NCBI GenBank assembly: GCA_011799875.1
Contig: CM022300.1
Span: 167,665,837-167,729,836, forward strand
DNA length: 64,000 nucleotides
Direction of reading: 5' to 3'
From: Thinopyrum elongatum
Lineage: Eukaryota; Streptophyta; Magnoliopsida; Poales; Poaceae
The translations under genes and the position numbers were made by a program. Below are positions 24,477-34,600 of this stretch, in pieces. A model generated the notes under the pieces. That model was not told the origin of the DNA. It searched no databases and saw only the letters and a list, made by a program, of their open reading frames with translations. Positions within the stretch are counted from its first letter, which is position 1, and the number at the start of each line of letters is the position of its first letter.

Positions 24477-25660
24477 ATGATCAGAATTGTCCATTTGGTC
24501 TTCATTTTGGAGTACAGCAATGTGATTATGCCTGTGATTTATGGTAGCTTTAGTGTGAAAGAATTTTGTGTTCTCATCACCAAATTTTACACCCTTGAGT
24601 TTTCCCCTTTGCTTCCGATAAATCTTTTGATTTTCAGGAGTATGAGCAAATGTTCCTTTAAAATAATTCTACAATTCCTCTCAAAAATACCCAGTTCTCT
24701 GAATTCTTCAAAAAGATCCAGAAGAAATATCACCTCATTAATAGGAACAGTTTTGTGTCTTCAAACAGGAAAGGGATCTTGCCCATTGCTTCAGAGCTCT
24801 TCTTAGGTTTTTGAATTTTGCATTAATACTTTTGGCAGCATCCATATTGCCCACAGGAATGCTCCAAGTAGCATCTACCACTTGCTTAAAATCTGAGTGT
24901 TGCAACCAATAGTTTTCAAATCTAAAAACCATTGCCTTTGGAATTGCAGTTCCAATTTTGATAACACATGGCAAATGATCAGAGATAGGCCTTGCTAAAG
25001 GGAGCACAATGGTATTAGGGAATGAAGTCATCCAAGAAGTAGATGTAAAGAACCAATCAAGTTTGACAAGAAGTGGATTTCTTGCATATTGCTCCAACTA
25101 AATTGCCTCCCATGCAAAGGTAACTCCACTAAACCTTGATTACTTTTTGCCTCATTGAACAAGAACATATCATTTACATCACCACCTGGTCTGTTCCTAT
25201 CTGAGGGGGATCTAATGAAATTAAAATCACCCATAAGAATCCAATCAGTGTCAAGAGGCATATGAATGTTGTGGAACCAATCAATGAACTCAATCTTGTC
25301 TTGTGTTTCACAAGGGCCATAAATATTCGTAAGAATCCAGGACTGGTTTGATTGAAGGCTAGTGAATTGTATTGAGATTAAAAATCTGTTCTGAGCACTA
25401 ACCTCCCCTTCAAACAAAGAGCCACTCCATGCAACCAGCAATCCACCAGAAGCCCCAACAAAGGGAAGGAATGCAAATTTGTTAATTCTATTAGGGAAAA
25501 CGTTTTTGAGATAAGCAGAGTCAATGTTCTCTCTCTTAGTTTCCTGTAAACAGAGTATAGCACAATCACTCTCAGCAAATTTTTGCCTTAGAGCCAGCCA
25601 TTTATCTTCAGAATTCACCCCCCCCCCCCTAATATTCCAGTTCTTGGTTGTGTTATTCAT
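24477..25660 (-). pseudogene. LINE ORF2 N-terminus: endonuclease domain
   Basis: The minus strand from 25660 encodes an exonuclease-endonuclease-phosphatase fold typical of plant LINEs: WNIRGGG near the start, then LQETKREN, ILTNIYGP, WILMGDFNFI and, after a frame change near 25040-25090, LDWFFTS and PISDHLPC. These are the Asn, Glu, Asp and SDH catalytic elements. It runs on through the linker (RALKQWARSL and, with stops, KTKFFH-like text) and ends at 24477 just before the reverse transcriptase would begin. The endonuclease nicks target DNA for target-primed reverse transcription. Frameshifts make this copy dead. The rest of ORF2 is at 12050-13153, on the other side of the inserted long-LTR element. 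Confidence 0.8.
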
Positions 25661-25730
25661 GAGAAATTATGGGCACATATAACCAATGATCAAGTTCCAA
25701 CACCTGGTCCATAAATATGATTGGGAAACA

Positions 25731-25847
25731 ACACAGCAACAGCATGAACCAGAGTATGACATAGAGTATCATCAGCAACAACATGAACCAGAGCATGACA
25801 TAGAGTATCATCAGCAACAGCATGAACCAGAGCATGACATAGAGTAT
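25731..25847. repeat. 39-bp minisatellite, three units, between LINE ORFs
   Basis: Units begin at 25731, 25770 and 25809 and differ by only a few bases. The plus strand reads as a 13-residue repeat HQQQHEPEHDIEY. The minus (LINE sense) strand reads as a hydrophobic repeat MLLLMILYVMLWF. It lies between the ORF1 stop (26019) and the ORF2 start (25660). Confidence 0.85.
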
Positions 25848-26018
25848 CATCAGCAACCAGTAGCAGTACACCATCAGAGCATAAGGTTCTACAAAAGAGT
25901 TCTTTCCAGACCTTAAACAGAAGTCTATTACAACCAAAGCATTATATGAGAGGCAGAAAGTGGTGCCCCTCCAGCCAACATTGTGATTGCAGTGCAGTGT
26001 CATTAAGTGGTCTTGGAA

Positions 26019-26745
26019 TCATTGTCTTCTCCCTTGGCCAAGGGTACCTTTCACCAACTCCTCTCTAGACCTTCTCTTGGGCTTCTTAGCCAGCTTGTCC
26101 TCCAGTTCCAGCTCAGCAACCTTACAGAAAGAGGTAGTGAGATTTTTTAGAACTATTTTTTGAGCAATTGGATGGACAACATTACAAGGAAGACATTTTG
26201 TGTCTGAACAAGAATTCCTTTTGTAACCATAATTATCTTTCTTTATTCGGTCACTCCTCCTTACCTCAGTTTCAACGAAAGAAGTTTTGCCACCTCTTCT
26301 TTTCTTTATATTCTCAGGTCCAAAGGGCTGCAGAAGAGCCTGTGACCCTAAGTCTTGCTGGTTGGAGGAGTCTCCATCATTTTCCTTATTCTTGCCCAGA
26401 GCTTGCTCCCTCTCAAGAGCATTAATCTGACAGACAGGTGCATGAGGAGTTGAGCATTTATCAGGTATGTGGAAAAGTATAACTTCTTCATTTCCTTCAA
26501 CTTCAGATAGTAATTCCCACAAAGGAGATCTTAACATATGCATAGTCCATCCAAATTTATCAAGTGTCATGAGAAGATGGACAATGAAATTGAACCTAAC
26601 TTACAGGTATGTTGATAGAGAGAGTATTCTTATCTTCCGAGGGCTTTTCTGCAAAATGTTTTTTCCAGATAAGCAGACCTTCTCTAGAGAGAGCAGTTTC
26701 ATTATTAGCATTAGCTTGATGGACGACGTAATCATGTCCGAAAAT
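26019..26745 (-). pseudogene. LINE ORF1 C-terminal part
   Basis: The minus strand 26570-26019 is open for 183 codons, with a basic, low-complexity tail (KKPKRRSREE) and a short Cys cluster (CSDTKCLPCN). Upstream to 26745 the frame is interrupted. Its position directly before the endonuclease ORF and its basic content fit the RNA-binding ORF1 protein of a LINE. No zinc knuckle or RRM can be assigned with confidence, so the call depends on context. Confidence 0.6.
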
Positions 26746-28693
26746 TAATAAAGTCATCACGGTGGCTTTCCGTGTTCAAGTCCCGAAGTGGCGCGCGGTA
26801 CTTGGATAAAAATTGGAAAACGTTTGTTTTCAACCGGATGAAAACAGCGTCGCGTAAACCTGGTCCTCTGCGCGACACGTGTCCCCTGCCCGCGCGAGTC
26901 CACCGCTTCCCCCGCGAGCCTTATCTCTTTCACGTAGCTGCTCGTCCACTCGTTCTTCCTCTCGTCTTTTTCTCTCTCCTCATCTCCTTGTCCGTAGCAT
27001 CCGAGAGGGAGGTGGTGCCCATGGCGACGCCGACCACCAGCCGCCGGTGCTGCAAATCGAGAGGGACGGCGACGAACACCGCCTGCTGCACCCCGCCCAA
27101 ATAGGGGTTGATGGTGCCAGCGAGGGGCGACACGACCACGAGTTGTGTGCTACTCGCCATGGGCGCACGACTATTTGCCGCCAGTAGGAAGGAGCTGTGT
27201 GCTGCTTGCCATGGGCGCACCGGCCACTGGTGTTGCATCGCAACACAAAGACCGGAGGCCGGCTTCACTCGCCACCGGTGCTGCTGCTGTTTGCATCCTC
27301 GCCATGGCCGCTGCTGTTGTGACGGCACATCTCCCTCAACTCCGGCTGTAGTGGAGCTTCCATCACGCCATCATACTGCGTCGGCGCTTCGCCACGCGCG
27401 CCGGGGATGCAATGGAGCTCCGCCGCCGCTCCACTGGAGCGCAGTTGGTGCTGCGGTGGAGCCTCGTCGGCGCATCACCGAGGTCGTCGGGCTGCAATGG
27501 TGCTCCGCCGTTGGTGCTTTGAAGCGCAGTTGGGCTGCAATGGATGGTCGTCGGAGCTTCGCCGCGGCTGCAATGGAGCACCGTCGGGGTCATTCGAGCT
27601 TCGCCGCGGCTGCAATGGAACTCCACCAGAGCTGCAATGGAGTGCCGCCGGGATGCAATGGAGGGTCGTCGGAGCTTTGCCGCTGCTGCAATGGCGCTTC
27701 GCCGCGGCTGCAATGGAGCGCCGTCGCGGTCGTTCGAGCTTCGCTGCGGCTACAATGGAGCGTCGCCGGGGCTGCAATACAGCTTCGCCGGGCGTCAACG
27801 ATGCTTCCATGGAGCTGCACTGGAGCTTCGTCGGGGCATCGTAACTGCTGCGTTGAAGCTTTTTTTTTTTGCAGCCCTCGGTGCTACCATAGTGCAGTCC
27901 CCCGGTCAGTCTCGACGCTGCGATGCAGCGGGTCGCCGGCGTCTCTTTTGCAGCTATGAAGCAGCATCTCCGGCGGCTCCGGTGCTGGGAGGTCGCCGGC
28001 GCCGTTGCCATCCCTTGTTTTTGCTGCATATCTTTTGTGTTCAAAGGAGGCGCAGTGTTGATTGACGAGGGGCTGCTGCACCTTCAATGCAGAGGAGGAC
28101 GCGGTGTAGATAGAGGACGGGCTGCTGCCATCGAACATCACAGGTGCCAGATCGGGCTAGTCCTGATTGGTCTCATTTTTTTATGGCTTTCCCTTAAAAA
28201 AAGTCATCCCACCTCTCCTTGTTTTTTTCTTTGTTTCCAGTACCAACAAGGCCCACACGCCGAGCGCATCATTCAACCACTCAAACTGAATCAAATTTGA
28301 GAATCTAAAAAAAACTGAATCAAATTTGGAAGGAGGAAAAAAATACTCGACCGAAGTACTCGTGCACAACACCAGTGCCATGCACACACCACTGAAACAT
28401 TTGTCTCTGGTGAAGGAAACAAGAAACCGTTCCAGTAAAAATGTTTACAAAGAAAATCAAACTGGTTGATGTCCTACAGTGGACTAACTCATGTACAACC
28501 AACTGTGTACTTTTTCTTTATTGTCAAAAAATAAACTGCGTACTTGTTTTTGTTGCGAAAACTAACTGTGTACTTGCTGCCCTACAAAGGTCAAACGGGA
28601 AACAAGATAACCTCTCCTACTAAACTTTGTACATCGCCCGCCAACAAAAACTATATGACAGCCGATGATGGACTCGAGCTGGAAAAGGGATGA
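26746..28693. other. GC-rich spacer downstream of the HflX gene
   Basis: 26746-27370 is GC-rich with chance frames, 27400-27780 is a degenerate minisatellite (separate entry), and 27850-28150 trails off after a T-run. 28150-28693 is the 3' flank of HflX, with two copies of actgaatcaaatttg (28285 and 28312) and three copies of aactgygtactt (28500-28575). No gene is supported here, although both strands are open over several hundred bases because of the repeat. Confidence 0.5.
27400..27780. repeat. Degenerate GC-rich minisatellite
   Basis: About a dozen copies of a core tgcaatggagc followed by ccgtcg- or ttcgccg-like words, spaced roughly 30-40 bp apart. Repeat drift leaves long frames on both strands (283 codons plus, 189 minus) with Cys/Trp/Ser/Arg bias; these are not credible proteins. 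Confidence 0.7.
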
Positions 28694-31600
28694 TCATAGA
28701 GGAGCAGCCACCTGCTGCCGCAACGGCGTGAGAAGCCTTGCAAGAGGTAGAGGCACATGTGCTTTTATCAACGTGCCATTTTCCATGTACTCCTGCAGGT
28801 AAGATTGATTGCGCCAGGTCATAAAAATCTACCCTAAAAAAAAGGTCATAAAAATCTCAAAGTTTGTGTCGTCCTTTTTTGTAGTTTATGAAATTTACAT
28901 GTTGGGTTTGGATTGACTTCATAGCGGGGTACTCCGTATTTAAAAAAATGAATTGCTGTTTTGCTTTCAATGAGCAAACAGGACACTCACCGTTTTCTCA
29001 ACCATTCCAACCTTATGTATGTCATTTAGCAGATCTCCTTTGTCATACGGAACAAAAGCTTCTATGGGTACCAGTGAGTCCTGCACAAGACACATACATA
29101 GGCGTGATTCACCTCAGATAAATTAAAGACGCACCACATGCCTCAAAAGTCCAGAACCGAAACAGCTCATACTTTCAACTTTGCTTGGATTGCATTGCAG
29201 AACTCTTCCAAACCATCACCATTCATGGCGGATATGCAGATTATCCCTTGTTTCTCGGCTTCCTCCTTCACTCTCAATGGGTTATTGGTATTGTCAATCT
29301 GCATGCCATACAACTTACTTCGGTCAATTCAGAAACATATTAATTAAGAGCAATTCAAAATACTATTTATCCAGATCTTAGGTATTTACTAATTTAATTA
29401 ACAATGTCTTGGTGCACCAAAATAACATTTTAAAGAGAAGTTAAAATTAGAGCAAACACAAGCTGGAAGCTTAAATTTTGACATTTACTAACACTTGAAA
29501 TTAGCTTAAAGCGATTAAATTGTTGTCAGTACTACGTCACTTCTAACAACGAACCTTATTCCACACAACCAACTTCGGAACCGAGTCTATATCCAGCTCT
29601 TTCAGTACTTTGTCAACAGCACCTATCTGTTGTTGAGCTAATGGATGGCTGGAACACACATGACACAAACACTATCATACCTAAATAGATGCATTAAATT
29701 GAATCATAATGACGAGAATATCTTTTGTATTTCAGTTGCACACCTGATATCTACAAGATGAACAATAATTGATGATTCTGATATCTCCTCCAGTGTTGCT
29801 CTAAATGCTGCCACCTGGACAAGCACCAATAGTTAATGCTCAGAAGATCATAAAGGGGAGGTGTCGTGGTGGGCGCACGGCAGATGTCAAAGGATGGCTA
29901 AAGAGAAGGACAGGCTCGAGGGCACCGGTGGGCTCCAGAGGCGAGGTCGGCATGAGCGAGTGAGGGACGCAAGACATACCCAGGTTCGGGGCTCTCCGGA
30001 GAGATAACACCCCTAGTCCTGCCGAGTGTGGTTTATATGTGGATGCTACAAGCTTGCTTCTGGAGCTGTTTTGGGGAGGAAGGAAGACAGGCCAGAGCAT
30101 AGGCTGCTCCTTCTCCTTGTGTGTGTGTTCTACTGATGATCTGATCGTATCTCCCCCGTGCATGGAGGCCTCCTGGGGGGTTTTATAGGTCAACCCCCCA
30201 GGGTTACAATGGTAAAGTTACATGGCCGTGGGGCCGGGAAGTCAGCGTCTGGGAAGCCAGCGCTGGGGCCCGCCGGTTACCAGGGTACGCCGGGTTCTCC
30301 GGGCGCAGGCCCCGTGCGCCAAAGGGCACTATTCCCCATCTTGCCATGCGTCACGGAGTGGTTGAGCCGGCTCAGCTACAGTGGCGAGTCGCCTGGTCGC
30401 CGTCGGCTCACGTCAGCAGGACGGGGGACGCACTGTAGCCATGCCAGCCCTGGTCAGCGGGGTAGGTGGACCACTGTTGCCACGCTCTTGCCGGTCAGCG
30501 GGGTAGGTGGGCCACTGTTGCCTTGCTCATCTCTTCATGAGAACTTGTTCCGTTGTACACCCTGGACGGGACGGGAGCTGACCCGTGGCCGGGTTGAGGG
30601 GCGCACTATGATGGCGCTTACTTGTCAAGGAAGTCTTGACTTGCTAGGACCGGCCGGCATGCGCCAGCAGGCTTGGCCGGGTTGCGGGATTTGGTCGAAT
30701 TGCGGGTCTTGGCCGGGTTACGGAACCCGGCCAAGGGCAAGCCGGATTGAGGGGCGCTGCTGGCCCTGATGTTTTTGAAAGGGATCCGGGTTCCGTTGCC
30801 TGTCCGGGGTTCATCCCCCCGACAGTAGTCCCCGAAGCTGTGAAGGCTCGCCGGCTTCAAGCGGGAGGGGGAGGGGGGCCTTCGCAGTTTCACCCCCTGA
30901 GAAGGCGGCTGGTATTGATAAAGCTTGCGACCGCCGGGTCCGGCAGCACCCACTGTGTGCCGGCTTCCGGAAGCCGGATCGCGACATTCTGGCCTGGGCG
31001 AGAAACCAAGGAGTCCGCCGAATCTTGAAGGGGAAGGGACGCGCGTCCCACGACCCGATGCGGGCGCCACGTGACGGACAATAGCCGAGGAGGCACTGCC
31101 AGGCCACATGCGTGACGAGACGTAACAGCGGGCTGGGGCCCGCCACGCCGCGCCCTCGGCCCCCGCGCGGGGATTTAATGTGGCGGCCGCGGACGGTTGC
31201 CCTTCTCGATGCAGTTAGTTCGTGGGGGAGTCGTGGCCACACACTGCGGGGAAGTGGAAAAGGTGGGCGCAACCGATCCCACTTCCCCACGTTCTTGCCG
31301 TGGTTATAAATCGGGGGGAGGGGTTGGCGGAAATCATTCACGCACGCGCCCCCTACCTCCTTCCTTCGCCCAGTTCCTGAGCTCACCGCCCACCAGAAAG
31401 CTAGACGCCGCTCGAATCGCCCGCCTGCCGCACTAGCTCCTTCTCGCCAACGCGCCTCGCATCCTCGCCGAGCTCACAGATGGCGCCGCCGAAAGGCTCG
31501 TGGGAGGGATCCATCGTTACCGACGCCGACATCCAGCGTCTCCGCGAGACCCGGCGACTGCCGCCGGCGGTGGATGTCGCCGCACGCGCGCCCGGAGGGG

Positions 31601-34600
31601 AAGTGGAGCCGCAGCCGCAGAACGGCGAGCACGTGGTCTTCTACAGCCATTTCCAGCGCGGGATTGGTCTCCCCGCGAGCGATTTCTTCCGCGCCTTCCT
31701 CGCTTTCTTCGGGCTGCAGCCGCACCATCTTGGTGCGAACGCCGTGCTGCAGCTCTCGGGCTTCGTCACACCCTCTGCGAGGGCTATTTGGGGGTGGAGT
31801 CAAGACGTGGAACTCTGGTGCCGCCTCTTCTTCCTCAAGCAGCAGGGGCCAGAGGCCGGGGCCATGTTCGACTGTGGGGCCGCCGTCGTTTCGATTCGGC
31901 CGGGAGGGATATTCCCCAAGATGCCCCTCGAGGATTCTGCCAAGAAATGGCTGAACACCTTCTTCTATGTGCGCAACGTCGGCGGGAACGCTGATGCCAT
32001 CAACTTGCCCCCGTTCTTCAACGAGCAGCCGCTCGCCAAGAGGAACTGGGGCCACACGCCCAGGAACCCGCCGCAGGGGGTGCAGAACTTGTGCGACCGG
32101 ATCCGGGAGATGACGGCGCGGGAGGGGCTTAAAGGGACGGATCTCATCTCCGCCTTCATCGCACGCCGGGTGTTGCCGCTGCAACGCCGGGCGCACATCA
32201 TCGGCCAGATGGGCGACCGCCGGGATGTCACCCGGATGTCGTCCGGGAGGCTGGCGCCGGAGCAGGTGGCCGATCGGTGAAGGCCGTCTCCAAGGCCGGG
32301 TTGGCCCCTGATTGGTGCTTCGGCAAGGCGCCCTACAACGCCGAGCACCCGGCGCCCGCGGTGAGTCCTTGGTCTTCTTTTTTCGAAATGTCCCAGCTTC
32401 TCCTTCGTCCTGATGCGACGCGGGAGGTGCTGCTGAACGCAATCCGACAGACGCGTGACGGGACGAGGACGCAGGTACTGGCTGTCGAGCGGGCCTGCTC
32501 AGAGGGGGCGGAGTCCTTCACCGAGAACCCGGAGATGGCCGATGCCGAAGCCGGCGAGGCGCGCCGTGCGGGGAAGTCTCCGCATCCAGATCTCTTACGA
32601 GATTGGTCGAACAACGACGTGGTCCTGACGCACGCCGGTGGTGCAGCGCCGCCGAGGGGAGGAGGCGGCGGCGTCGATCCCTCAAGGCGGCCGGAGAAGA
32701 CGGCTGGGGCCGGGTCGTCCCGCGCGCCGGCCGCGGCAAGCCAACCGCACGGGAAGGAGGACGTGGCGCCGAAGCAAGCCACGAAGCGCGCGGCGGAGGG
32801 CCCGGCCGCGGGCGGCAAGCCAGCCGCCAAGAAGAGGCGCCGCGCCATCCCAGCGGTGCCGTTGAGACAGGCCGTCCCGACGGCTATTGAGTATGTTTCT
32901 TTGTCGACTCCGGCGTGCTGCCCAATCGTTCTTTTCTTATGCTTTCCTTGGTGTGATCCAGGACGCCGCTGGAGTTGGCGTTGGCGGCGACAGATGCCGC
33001 GTCTGGGGGCGGCTTCTCGTTCCAGAGGACCCGGAGCAGCGCCATCGATCTGCCCGAGGGCTCGGCCGAGGAGGACCTTGGCTTGGACCCGGCGGACACG
33101 GAGCGCTGCGCCTGGCGGGCCCGGAACAAGGCCGAGGAGGAGCTGGAGGCGGCCTCGGCCCAAGCCTTGGCTAGGGCCGCGGAGGCAAGGGAGAGGACCG
33201 CCGCGGAGCCGGCATGGCCGGAGATGCCGGCGGGCATGGAGCCGGCGGAAACGATCGTCGTGCTGCCGACAGAGGAGGGGCGCGACCCGGACGGCCGGGT
33301 GGAGATGGCGGTGGATGACCGGGAGGTCGTGGAGATCGACGATGACACCCTACCCCGGAACGACGTGGTCGAGCGGGTGGAGGTTGAAGGAGGCGGAGGG
33401 GGGTCTGTCCCGGGAGGGGCGCCGCAGGCGACGCCAGACAGGGCGCCGCTGGCGACGCCGGCCGGAGCGCCGGAGGGGACACCAGCCGGTGTGCCGGAGG
33501 GGACACTGGCCGGCGAGGAGACGGCGGGCGGCGAGCACGCCTTGGTGATCAGGCAGCCGCAAGCGGCGTCGGGTGGTCGTCCCGCTGCTGGGTCGCAGCA
33601 GGTTCGGGCCGGGTCTAGCCGAGCCGTCTTCGAGCCGCTAACGCAGGAGGAGGCGTCGATGGACGCCGTGCGTCGGCATCTTCACGAGCGCGAGGACCGG
33701 GTTCAGGCCTTCGCCCAGGCCAAGATGGAGCGGGCGCGGGAGCTGGAGCGCTCCGTGATCGTGAGTTTTCTTCCTCTGGCTTCTCTCTTGTAGCCGGCTA
33801 GTGGGGGCGCGCCAGCGCACCCACTGGGTGTAGCCTCCGAGGTTCGGGCTAACTACGTAGTAGTTGGGTCGAATCTTAAAGAGTCTCTTGTGCTAATTCT
33901 TGTTTTTCTGCAGCACCTGGATGCCCTCCGAGTCGGCATCTACAGCCGGCTTCTGGAGAAGCATCAGCAGATCACGGCGCAGCTTGCCGCCAAGGAGGAG
34001 GCGCTCCGCCCTGCTGAAGGTACGTCTTGCGTGCTCTTTAGTGGGGGCGCGCTAGCGCACCCACTGGGTATAGCCCCCGAGATTCGGGCCAACTGCGTAC
34101 CAGTTGGGTCGAATCTTAATGTGTCTTTTTCTTTTCGCCGTCTTGACTTTGGATCTTTGCCGCGCAACCGCTGCAGCCGAGGTGCCGGTCCTGCGAACCC
34201 GGCTGGCCAAAGCCGGCCAGCAGCGTGATCTGGCGGTCGCCGACGCCGGCCGGCTCCGGGCCGAGGTGGGGCAGCTGAGGGCGGAAGCCGCCAAGGTGGC
34301 GGAGGCCCAGCAGGCGCTCGCCGAAGCCGGCCAGCAGCGTGACCAGCTGGCAGGCGACAAGAGCCATCTCCAGGCCGAGGTGGAGCGCCTGAAGGCGGAG
34401 GCCGCTAAGACGGCGGAGGCTCACCAGGCGGAGCTCCTCCGTCTTAAGGGGGAGCATGAGAAGACGGCCGCCGCCAAGGACGACGAGCTGAAGGCGGCCG
34501 TCGACAAATGCGCCGAGCTGGAGAAGGCGCTTAAGGCGCGCGACCGTGCCGGGGACTTGGAGCGGCACGGTATGTTGTGCGAAGCACAGCACCTGGATGA

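Noticed and set aside
27108..28065. 283- and 173-codon plus-strand frames and a 189-codon minus-strand frame
   Set aside because: Explained by a minisatellite with few stops; no domain and frames on both strands.
31480..32280. The 266-codon plus-strand ORF as an independent host gene
   Set aside because: It lies between the LTRs of one element with a TSD and resembles the antisense ORFs of plant Gypsy elements.
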